In this document: positions 1 to 5,457 of the stretch, in pieces
Numbering within the stretch: position 1 is the first letter of the stretch
Layout of the letters: each line of letters opens with the position of its first letter
NCBI GenBank assembly: GCA_947448095.1
Contig: CANFNN010000153.1
Location: 1-7,216, forward strand
Direction: 5' to 3'
Source of the DNA: Bacteriovoracaceae bacterium
GTDB lineage: Bacteria > Bdellovibrionota > Bacteriovoracia > Bacteriovoracales > Bacteriovoracaceae
DNA length: 7,216 nt
Translations under genes and position numbers: made by a program
Notes under the pieces: generated by a model
What the model saw: the letters and a program-made list of their open reading frames with translations, nothing else
Told to the model about the DNA's origin: nothing
Databases searched by the model: none

Positions 1-946
1 AGGTACCTAAGATGAAGTCGACATCTTCTAGGATCTGTTTGCGGTGGTATTGAACCCCAAGTCTAGGTGCAACCGAAAGAGCGCGGTAGTTTCTTTGCTC
101 CTCGACGCCCTTAAGTTCCTGAGAAACATTTAGTTGATTGAAAAGGTTTACATTAATGCTGCCATAAAGGTTAATTCGATTTTTTTCGCCTTTAAAGGCA
201 TCGTAGGAAATGTAAGGGCCAACACCAAGTTTAAGGCCTTTCTCTTGGGCGTTTATTCCGCTGAAGAGGGTGTAGGAGTTGGTAAAATAGCGAAGATTAA
301 AAGTTCCACCAAAAAAGAATCGGTCATACTTATCATCTTTTGTTTTACGAAGATAAGTTAAGTTTAAATCAACTGGGCTGGTATAACCTTTGGTTTTGAC
401 ACTTGAGGTGTAAGGATAACTTTCATAATAGGGCTGAGTAAAACCAAGAGTCACTATTCCGCGATAGCCGCCGTCAGAATAGAGTGGATAATTTTTGGGA
501 AGGGGCTCCTCTAAGCGGTAATCAGTAGGGTCTTTATCCAAAATCTTCTGATCAAATTCTTTGGAACTGGTGAAGTAAACGTGTAAGTGTTCACGAATAA
601 CATAAACAGTGTTTCCCTGGCGATCGAGGGTGGGAATAAATTCATCATTAATATTTGAACTGGTTACCTCTCCCTTGAATAGAGGATCTTGATTCCATTC
701 AGGAGATTCATCCATCTCTTTTTTTAATTTCGCCATTTTGCTTGGAGGAGGGGCCATATGATCGTAGTCGGTATTGTTGTTTAAAGAAGGATGAACTTTT
801 ATGACGTCACCTTTTCTCAAATACTGAACTACTGGTGCATCATAGTTTTTAGATTTTAGCATTGGTGTTTCAAGAACAGTCACTACGGCTTCTAAAGCAA
901 AGACATTCGAAATACTAAAAATTAAGGCGCATAGGAGTTTAATCAT
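1..946 (-). CDS. Secreted probable outer-membrane beta-barrel protein with SH3-like N-terminal part (partial, C-terminus beyond left edge)
   Basis: I translated this open frame by hand. It starts at ATG 946-944 and stays open to the left edge, giving 315 residues with no stop. An AGG at minus-strand 956-954 sits 7 bases before the ATG, and the start overlaps the upstream gene's stop as ATGA. Residues 1-17 form a signal peptide (MIKLLCALIFSISNVFA, predicted cleavage after VFA). Residues about 22-52 and 103-125 (VLETPML, LRKGDVIKVH, DRQGNTVYVIREH) look like the two halves of a bacterial SH3-like fold, separated by a polar, proline-containing insert. From about residue 160 onward, alternating polar/aromatic stretches such as RFFFGGTFNLRYF and KLGVGPYISYDAF suggest antiparallel membrane beta-strands. 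Function is unknown. The outer-membrane location is inferred from pattern and from the similar neighbour. A lipoprotein is unlikely because there is no lipobox cysteine at the cleavage site. Confidence 0.8.
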   Translation of the reverse strand, partial: MIKLLCALIFSISNVFALEAVVTVLETPMLKSKNYDAPVVQYLRKGDVIKVHPSLNNNTDYDHMAPPPSKMAKLKKEMDESPEWNQDPLFKGEVTSSNINDEFIPTLDRQGNTVYVIREHLHVYFTSSKEFDQKILDKDPTDYRLEEPLPKNYPLYSDGGYRGIVTLGFTQPYYESYPYTSSVKTKGYTSPVDLNLTYLRKTKDDKYDRFFFGGTFNLRYFTNSYTLFSGINAQEKGLKLGVGPYISYDAFKGEKNRINLYGSINVNLFNQLNVSQELKGVEEQRNYRALSVAPRLGVQYHRKQILEDVDFILGT

Positions 947-1950
947 TCAAAAACCTGCGCTAAAGAAAGGCCAATACTTTTATTCGTTTCATTAGTTGCA
1001 TTGATGCTGACGACTTCGGGTTGTTGCTTAATATTTAACCACTGAGTTTGAAAAAAAAGACCTAAAACAAACTCGCCCCAATCATTTTTTACTGGGTGCT
1101 CAGCTACCAACATAAAGTCTGCGGAATTAAATTTAAAATCAATGTTGCCTTGGCTTGTTTCGGCAGCAGCTCGGGCAAAAGGACTTACCCTAAATTGAGT
1201 CTGTAACCTAAAAGTCTCCCCCCATAATTCAAAATCTTTTGTTTTAAATTGAGGTCCAAAAGAGACTGAAGAGTAAATAACATTTCCACCGGCGCGCAAA
1301 TTGTAAGTCGATTTCTCATAATGCAGGACAAGCCCGGCCTTAACTGGCAGTTCCCACGCGGTGGCAAAATGAAGACCATATTGATTTGTGAAGCCTGTTG
1401 CTGCCTTATTATCGTTAAATAAATCTTTCATATAATCACCTTGAACCATCCCCATCATGATGGTGACTTCAGGTAATACTTTTAGCTTTTTATCGAAATC
1501 TGAGCGGATAATATTTGTTGGGGCAGGGGTGTATTTGAGAGGGGGAACGTAGAGAGCAAGTTCTTTTTCTATATTATTAACAAACTCTGTTTTTAATTTA
1601 TAAAGGCAGCTTCCATCATTACTTTCAATGTATTTAAATCCCTGATCATCTTGAAGTTTGTAAAACTTTCCATAAAAAGATTCAGTGACTTGAAGGGCCT
1701 GATTATCTTTAATTCGAATAAGAAATATACCGGCCTTGACGTGGCCATGTTCAGTGCCACTTGTGAGGATTGATTTTAATTTGGTCTTCTTAAACGGATA
1801 TTGATGACGCGAAGTATATCTTCGTTGTTCAAAATCTTCGACCCGGCCAGAATATTCAGTGACTGGTAGTTCAGCATCTAATGCCTTAATGGCCTTTAAA
1901 TCCAACTCATCCTGGGCAAATGCACTGAATGAGAGGAGTAGCCAAAACAT
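943..1950 (-). CDS. Secreted, probable outer-membrane beta-barrel protein of unknown function
   Basis: This is a 335-residue protein whose ATG shares one base with the stop of the Nudix gene (TAATG). Its own TGA overlaps the next start by 4 bases, so it is the middle gene of a coupled operon. The N-terminus MFWLLLSFSAFA|QDE resembles a signal peptide with an AFA cleavage motif, but it is only about 12 residues long and lacks a positive charge. A GGGGAG lies 4 bases before the ATG, and the only upstream in-frame alternative close by is a CTG at 1962. Residues about 30-145 are a soluble-looking, charged domain containing one Cys (115). Residues about 160-335 alternate polar and aromatic residues (EVTIMMGMVQGDY, YGLHFATAWEL, ETFRLQTQFRVSPF, GEFVLGLFFQTQWL) and end SLAQVFE, as in a small outer-membrane barrel. 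I do not recognise a named family. Its soluble-plus-barrel layout matches the downstream gene, suggesting the two act together at the envelope. Confidence 0.8.
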   Translation of the reverse strand: MFWLLLSFSAFAQDELDLKAIKALDAELPVTEYSGRVEDFEQRRYTSRHQYPFKKTKLKSILTSGTEHGHVKAGIFLIRIKDNQALQVTESFYGKFYKLQDDQGFKYIESNDGSCLYKLKTEFVNNIEKELALYVPPLKYTPAPTNIIRSDFDKKLKVLPEVTIMMGMVQGDYMKDLFNDNKAATGFTNQYGLHFATAWELPVKAGLVLHYEKSTYNLRAGGNVIYSSVSFGPQFKTKDFELWGETFRLQTQFRVSPFARAAAETSQGNIDFKFNSADFMLVAEHPVKNDWGEFVLGLFFQTQWLNIKQQPEVVSINATNETNKSIGLSLAQVFE

Positions 1951-2396
1951 TAGACTCCCCAGTTTCTGAGAATGAGTTTGGCTTTTTCAAGAGTTTCTAA
2001 ATTGGAGCGGAATTTCACAATCCCTTCTTCAACTTCATCCTGACTGATCCATTTATAATCTTGGTGTTCCTTAGGATCGATTGTGATGTCCCACATTTTG
2101 TCGCAGATGATGAGAAAACTTTTTTCGTGCACCTTACGTCCACGTTGATCAGTAAAATCATAACTAAGGCCCAAATCCACAATATCAACAATCGTTTCAA
2201 TATTTAATTGAGTTTCCTCAATGGCTTCTCTCAGGCCACCTTCTTCAAAAGTTTCTTCGCCCTCAATTTTCCCGGTCACGTTTTGCCAGAATCTGCCCCG
2301 CTGCTCGTTGGTCTGGAGCAGGAGGAATTTAAAGCTATGACTAGCATGGTCAATCGCTGCAATGAGAACTTGGGCTTTCTTGGTCTTTTGGTTCAT
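1950..2396 (-). CDS. Nudix hydrolase, NudB-like (dihydroneopterin triphosphate / dNTP pyrophosphohydrolase type)
   Basis: Starting at ATG 2396 (MNQKTKKAQVL) the protein has 148 residues, close to E. coli NudB. A longer reading from TTG 2432 adds 12 residues but has no ribosome-binding site, so I reject it. The Nudix box is complete in its metal-binding and catalytic positions: G42, E48, R56-E57 and E60-E61 (GKIEGEE...LREAIEETQL). The usual Gly in EExGU is replaced by Gln. FWQNVTGKIEGEET before the box and EHQDYKWIS near residue 110 match the pattern of NudB, which removes pyrophosphate from dihydroneopterin triphosphate in folate synthesis and also acts on dATP. The Nudix fold is secure, but the substrate is inferred from this resemblance. 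It is cytoplasmic and is the first gene of an operon with two envelope proteins, with which no functional link is obvious. No Shine-Dalgarno sequence is visible close to the ATG. Confidence 0.88.
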   Translation of the reverse strand: MNQKTKKAQVLIAAIDHASHSFKFLLLQTNEQRGRFWQNVTGKIEGEETFEEGGLREAIEETQLNIETIVDIVDLGLSYDFTDQRGRKVHEKSFLIICDKMWDITIDPKEHQDYKWISQDEVEEGIVKFRSNLETLEKAKLILRNWGV

Positions 2397-2402
2397 GCAT
2401 TG

Positions 2403-2432
2403 ATTATGAGCTACCTGATCAAGATTGTCCAA
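2403..2432 (-). promoter_or_regulatory. Candidate promoter of the Nudix operon
   Basis: On the minus strand, TTGGAC (2432-2427) is followed after 18 bases by CATAAT (2408-2403), a 5-of-6 match to the sigma-70 -10 box. Six bases then separate the box from the ATG at 2396. Transcription would start at or next to the start codon, which would explain the missing ribosome-binding site (a leaderless mRNA). The -35 half is only a 3-of-6 match. This is read from sequence alone. Confidence 0.3.
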
Positions 2433-2433
2433 A

Positions 2434-2475
2434 AGTCGGTTGAATTTTTAAGGGGTTTGCTTCGCGTAACCGACT
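2434..2475. repeat. Perfect 8-bp inverted repeat, possible operator
   Basis: AGTCGGTT at 2434-2441 is exactly reverse-complementary to AACCGACT at 2468-2475, with 26 bases between them. The arms are 34 bp apart, about three helical turns, so a protein could bind both on nearly the same face. The left arm abuts the candidate -35 of the Nudix promoter. The right arm covers the place where the -35 of a plus-strand promoter using TATAAA 2489-2494 would be. An RNA hairpin with a 26-base loop is possible but less likely. By my rough estimate, an 8-bp pair somewhere in a gap this size arises by chance about once in eight, so the regulatory reading is tentative. Confidence 0.4.
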
Positions 2476-2488
2476 ACAAAGATCAACT

Positions 2489-2523
2489 TATAAATTGCGT
2501 CACAAGAGTCCATTTGATATGAA
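2489..2523 (+). promoter_or_regulatory. Candidate promoter elements of the site-2 protease/scpAB operon
   Basis: Two overlapping options are visible. TATAAA at 2489-2494 is a good -10 match but has no -35 at the usual distance; the inverted-repeat arm lies there instead. TTGCGT (2495-2500) with TATGAA (2518-2523) has an ideal 17-base spacer but weaker boxes, and it would start the transcript at about the ATG at 2530. No Shine-Dalgarno sequence precedes that ATG, which mildly favours the second option. Confidence 0.25.
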
Positions 2524-2529
2524 TGACAC

Positions 2530-3216
2530 ATGAATGATTTAAGTGGCATCGTCTTCAATATAGCCCAGTCACTGCCTGGTTTTTTAATGGCGATTGTGGT
2601 CCATGAGGCTTCTCATGCCTGGATGGCCAATAAATTTGGTGATCCAACGGCAAAAAACCAAGGGCGCATGACCTTGAATCCCGCAGCTCATTATGATCCG
2701 TGGGGAACCATCTTTTTTCCTCTGCTGGCAGCTGTGACTGGTTTTGCCATGATTGGTTGGGCCAAGCCCGTACCCATAGAAGTGAGAAATTTCAAAAAGA
2801 TTCGTCCAGGAATTTTCTGGGTAAGCTTTGCTGGGCCACTGTCCAATTTAATTATGGGGACACTGTCGGCGATCTGCCTGGCGATCATCGCCACTAAGGT
2901 TTCGACTAGTTGGGAGTACTATTCTATTTTTATTCAAATGCTTCGCTATTCAGTTTTCATCAATTTTATTTTGGCATTTTTTAATTTGATTCCTTTGCCG
3001 CCTTTAGATGGGTCAAAAATGATTTCTTCCTTTCTAAAAGGTCCGGCCCTGTATAAATATGAAGGGCTAGCACGGTACACTCCAGTTATTTTTATTGTTG
3101 TGATGTTTCTGAGTTTTCTTGGAATACACACTCTGGGGTATTTGCTCGCCCCAGCTCAGATGCTTGCTAATTATCTTATGTTTGCTTTTGTTGGTTTGTT
3201 TGGCGGATTAACTTAA
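2530..3216 (+). CDS. Site-2 protease family (M50) intramembrane zinc metalloprotease, short PDZ-less type
   Basis: This 228-residue integral membrane protein would cleave substrates within or near the membrane. The zinc site is intact: HEASH at residues 25-29 in the first membrane segment gives two histidines and the catalytic Glu26. The distal NLIPLPPLDG at 152-161 supplies the third ligand, Asp160. Other family marks are GRMTLNP (45-51), HYDPWGT (54-60), GWAKPVP (76-82) and AGPLSN (101-106). Hydrophobic segments lie near 8-26, 58-78, 95-122, 135-155, 182-200 and 201-226. It lacks the PDZ domain of RseP/RasP and matches the small uncharacterised M50 group, which commonly sits next to scpA-scpB. 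Substrates are unknown. The start is the first possible ATG after an in-frame TGA at 2524, and no ribosome-binding site is evident. Its stop lies 7 bases before scpA, so the two are co-transcribed. Confidence 0.92.
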   Translation: MNDLSGIVFNIAQSLPGFLMAIVVHEASHAWMANKFGDPTAKNQGRMTLNPAAHYDPWGTIFFPLLAAVTGFAMIGWAKPVPIEVRNFKKIRPGIFWVSFAGPLSNLIMGTLSAICLAIIATKVSTSWEYYSIFIQMLRYSVFINFILAFFNLIPLPPLDGSKMISSFLKGPALYKYEGLARYTPVIFIVVMFLSFLGIHTLGYLLAPAQMLANYLMFAFVGLFGGLT

Positions 3217-3223
3217 GGGATTT

Positions 3224-4057
3224 ATGGCTGAAAATGAAATTTTAGTTAAAGTCGATCGTTTTGATGGCCCCTTGGCACTACTTCTTCATCTGGTTCAAAA
3301 AGATGAAGTCCGCATCCAGGAGCTCGAGCTTAATACGATCACCAATCAATACCTGGATTATCTGCAAAAGATGCAGGATTTGAATTTTGATTTGGCCGGA
3401 GAGTATCTTTATATGGCCGCGACTCTGCTTTATTTAAAATCAGAAGCTGCCGCAGATGAATCACAAGACCAGGATTTACTAAAAGTTACTGCGGGAGAAA
3501 TGGGCCTAGAAATCCAAACTCGTGGAGACTTGATCAAGAGACTTGAAGAACTTGAGCGCTTCCAGCGTTTAGGTCAGAGACTTTGGGCCTTGCCTAAAAA
3601 AGGTCATGAGATCTTCGTTCACCCCAAGATTGATCGCAAGGCAATTGAGAACTCAATTCTTACACCCATCGATTTACAGCAATTGACTGAAACCATGATG
3701 GATCTCATCCGTCGTGAGAAGAAAAAATACGCAGTCGTTAAGCGCGATCGTCTATCGATCAAAGAGAAGTTGATACGTCTTAAAACCCTCCTTAAGGAAG
3801 GGGAGACTGTTCAGTTTGATACGCTTCTTGATGCCAATGAAACAGGAATTATTGATAAAGTTATTACATTTATCTCGCTTTTAGAGCTCGCTCGCCTGAA
3901 AAAGTTACAAGTTTTTCAGAATGAGGATATGGGTTCCATTTACATCGAGGTAAAGGAAAGTTTAGATTCATTTGATCCTGAGTCAGCAAATGGTTTTGAA
4001 CCTGAAGATGAGACTAAAGATGAAGCTCCTGCAGCAGCAGTAGCTCCTATCCAATAA
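3224..4057 (+). CDS. scpA: Segregation and condensation protein A (ScpA, SMC kleisin)
   Basis: ScpA is the kleisin that bridges the heads of the SMC dimer and, with ScpB, forms the condensin-like complex that compacts and separates sister chromosomes. The 277-residue protein shows the N-terminal signature VDRFDGPLALLLHLVQKDEV (10-29), ITNQYLDYL (39-47) and EYLYMAATLLYLKSEA (60-75). A charged middle region follows, with the C-terminal winged-helix part around 195-245 (DKVITFISLLELARLKKLQVFQ). The usual Asp of GPLDLLLHL is Ala here (GPLALLLHL). The last 25 residues are acidic then Ala/Pro-rich and probably disordered. A ribosome-binding site, AAGGGA, overlaps the stop of the preceding gene and lies close before the ATG. 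scpB follows 9 bases after the stop. Family length and motifs make this secure. Confidence 0.95.
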   Translation: MAENEILVKVDRFDGPLALLLHLVQKDEVRIQELELNTITNQYLDYLQKMQDLNFDLAGEYLYMAATLLYLKSEAAADESQDQDLLKVTAGEMGLEIQTRGDLIKRLEELERFQRLGQRLWALPKKGHEIFVHPKIDRKAIENSILTPIDLQQLTETMMDLIRREKKKYAVVKRDRLSIKEKLIRLKTLLKEGETVQFDTLLDANETGIIDKVITFISLLELARLKKLQVFQNEDMGSIYIEVKESLDSFDPESANGFEPEDETKDEAPAAAVAPIQ

Positions 4058-4066
4058 GGAAGAGTC

Positions 4067-5404
4067 ATGATTACTACGACCGACATCAATTACGAATGGG
4101 ATCTTTCTAAGGAAGAAACCGTTGTCGAAGTCCCTCTTGTGGAAACTCAAACAGAAGACTTTTCTTTTGAAGTCAGTCACTTTGATGAAAAAGAACAAGA
4201 AGATATGTTTTGGATGGCCCGCACTGGTCTGAATGCAGACACGCTTTGCGGAGCAATTGAAACGATTATTTTTATGTCCGATCGACCAATTTCTATCCAA
4301 AAAGTAAAAGCTCAGATTGATTCAGAACTTCCTTTGAGAGTTGTGCATGAATCATTAGTGAAACTTCAGGCCGGCTACGAAGAGAAGTTTCATGGTATTC
4401 GCTTAGTGGAAGTAGCGGAAGGATACCAATTTCGTACCAAAGCCACTTATTCTAAATTCGTACAAAATCTTTTTAAATTGAACTCACTTGTTCTTAGCCC
4501 GACAGCTTTAGAAGTGTTGGCGATTATTGCTTACAAGCAACCCGTCTCTAAAAACGATGTTGAAAAAATCCGTGGTGTTGATTCAAGTCATATCATCCGT
4601 GCTCTGATGGATAAACGTCTCGTGAAAATGGCCGGTCGCTCTGAGGAGTTGGGTCGTCCGTCACTTTTTGCAACGACTGAAGAATTTCTTGAAGTCTTTA
4701 ACCTGGCCGATATTTCTGGCTTACCGCCTGAGTATGAGTTGGAAGAGATGGCCACTAAGAACACAATTGGCACGATTGCAGATATTAAGTCGGTTGTTTT
4801 CCGTAGTGACTCTAAGAAATTTAGTCAGGATGAATTTGAAGAGCTTGATCTTCTTTCGGCCAATATTCAGCAAATTGCTTCTGATACAAACTTCACTTCG
4901 CTGCTTAAATCTGAAGAAAAGAAAAAATCAGATGGAGAGTCGAATATTCGTAAATCTGCTTTTGATATCTTAGAAGATTTCGTAAACCGTGATTCTTCTT
5001 TGAAGCAAAATATGTTGGCCATGGCTTCAGAAACTCTCATGAACGTCATTGAGCCTAAAGTGGTCGATCTGAATCAAGAGGGTGTTATTTTCAATGCTCC
5101 TGAAGAAGTCGATGAAGAATTTGAGGCTTTGAGAGCAGCCGAGATTGCTGAGTTAGAAGCAGCTGATGCTAAAACGCTTGAGATGGAAGCCCTGGAGCTT
5201 GAAAAGGCCCTAGACCTCGCTTTTGAGCAACTGACTGGCGATAAACTTGATGCAGGAGAGATGGATTTTCAAGTTGATGGAGAAATCAATAACTTAGACC
5301 TCTCTGTTGATCTTGCGATCATGAAGGGTAAGGACTTTGATCTTGACCTATCGTTTCTAAACGAAGTATCTGAAGAAGAAATTAAATTGAGCGACGAGAC
5401 CTAA
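4067..5404 (+). CDS. scpB: Segregation and condensation protein B (ScpB) with long acidic C-terminal extension
   Basis: ScpB is a dimeric tandem winged-helix protein that binds ScpA and helps open the SMC ring. The family core is at residues about 56-225: LCGAIETIIFMSDRPISIQKVK (first helix domain), EGYQFRTKATYSKFV (118-132), LSPTALEVLAIIAYKQPVS (143-161), IRGVDSSHIIRALMDKRLV (168-186), GRPSLFATTEEFLEVF (196-211) and LPPEYEL (219-225). The protein is 445 residues, against the usual 170-220. It carries an acidic N-terminal leader of about 55 residues and about 220 extra C-terminal residues. Residues 341-445 contain 33 Asp/Glu against 7 Lys/Arg, including an Ala/Glu/Leu-rich likely helix (348-390) and the paired phrases NLDLSVDL and FDLDLSF. 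The frame is continuous with ordinary codon use, so I see no sequencing fusion. GGAAGAG precedes the ATG, and scpA ends 9 bases upstream. The extension's role is unknown. Confidence 0.94.
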   Translation: MITTTDINYEWDLSKEETVVEVPLVETQTEDFSFEVSHFDEKEQEDMFWMARTGLNADTLCGAIETIIFMSDRPISIQKVKAQIDSELPLRVVHESLVKLQAGYEEKFHGIRLVEVAEGYQFRTKATYSKFVQNLFKLNSLVLSPTALEVLAIIAYKQPVSKNDVEKIRGVDSSHIIRALMDKRLVKMAGRSEELGRPSLFATTEEFLEVFNLADISGLPPEYELEEMATKNTIGTIADIKSVVFRSDSKKFSQDEFEELDLLSANIQQIASDTNFTSLLKSEEKKKSDGESNIRKSAFDILEDFVNRDSSLKQNMLAMASETLMNVIEPKVVDLNQEGVIFNAPEEVDEEFEALRAAEIAELEAADAKTLEMEALELEKALDLAFEQLTGDKLDAGEMDFQVDGEINNLDLSVDLAIMKGKDFDLDLSFLNEVSEEEIKLSDET

Positions 5405-5414
5405 TCCTCGTCGC
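5391..5414 (+). other. Perfect 8-bp hairpin straddling the scpB stop codon
   Basis: GCGACGAG (5391-5398) pairs exactly with CTCGTCGC (5407-5414) around an 8-base loop that contains the TAA stop at 5402-5404. The stem is GC-rich. The sequence after it (CTGTTAAAAC) has no run of T, so it is not a standard rho-independent terminator. It may act as an attenuator, an mRNA-stability element between scpB and rluB, or a weak, partly factor-dependent termination point. Its effect cannot be told from sequence. Confidence 0.45.
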
Positions 5415-5430
5415 CTGTTAAAACTATAAA

Positions 5431-5444
5431 CTGCCGGGAGGCAG
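5431..5444 (+). promoter_or_regulatory. Small hairpin before rluB containing a Shine-Dalgarno-like GGGAGG
   Basis: CTGCC (5431-5435) pairs with GGCAG (5440-5444) around the loop GGGA. The loop and right arm hold GGGAGG, a ribosome-binding-site-like sequence, 13 bases after the end of the 5391-5414 stem and 13 bases before the ATG at 5458. A TATAAA at 5425-5430 just upstream could also be a -10 box, though no good -35 is present. A role in setting rluB translation is possible but unproven. Confidence 0.35.
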
Positions 5445-5445
5445 A

Positions 5446-5451
5446 TTGGAG
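5446..5451 (+). promoter_or_regulatory. Ribosome-binding site deciding the rluB start
   Basis: TTGGAG lies 6 bases before ATG 5458. This supports ATG 5458 over the in-frame TTG at 5446, whose own possible site (GGGAGG) is only 4 bases away and inside a hairpin. Family alignment also favours ATG 5458, because the S4 domain begins only a few residues after it. Confidence 0.55.
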
Positions 5452-5457
5452 CTTTCT

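Larger units (their letters stand above)
2397..2529. promoter_or_regulatory. Divergent intergenic promoter region
   Basis: This 133-base gap separates the leftward Nudix operon from the rightward site-2 protease/scpAB operon, so promoters for both should lie here unless transcription enters from elsewhere. It is AT-rich around 2441-2451 and 2485-2496 and carries a perfect 8-bp inverted repeat, listed separately. Candidate -10 elements are CATAAT on the minus strand and TATAAA or TATGAA on the plus strand. All -35 matches are poor. No riboswitch or small RNA is apparent. Confidence 0.6.

Noticed and set aside
134..361. Plus-strand open frame of 75 codons in the left region
   Set aside because: It is antisense to the partial minus-strand envelope gene, whose frame stays open for 946 bases with a signal peptide and coupled start.
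2397..2432. TTG start at 2432 for the Nudix gene (12 extra residues)
   Set aside because: It has no ribosome-binding site, the extra residues match nothing in the family, and the candidate promoter lies within this stretch.
2208..2522. Plus-strand open frame of 104 codons opposite the Nudix gene
   Set aside because: It lies antisense to a gene with a full Nudix box, has no recognisable protein features and has no ribosome-binding site.
3983..4300. Minus-strand open frame across the scpA/scpB junction
   Set aside because: The low-complexity Phe/Cys/Arg-rich translation is the reverse complement of acidic coding sequence in two secure genes.
4668..4973. Plus-strand open frame inside scpB
   Set aside because: It lies wholly within scpB in another frame, with no start context and no family resemblance.
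5391..5425. Rho-independent terminator after scpB
   Set aside because: The stem is good but no T-rich run follows it, and rluB continues closely on the same strand.
5446..5457. TTG start at 5446 for rluB (4 extra residues)
   Set aside because: These bases read better as the ribosome-binding site for ATG 5458, and the S4 domain needs no extra N-terminus.
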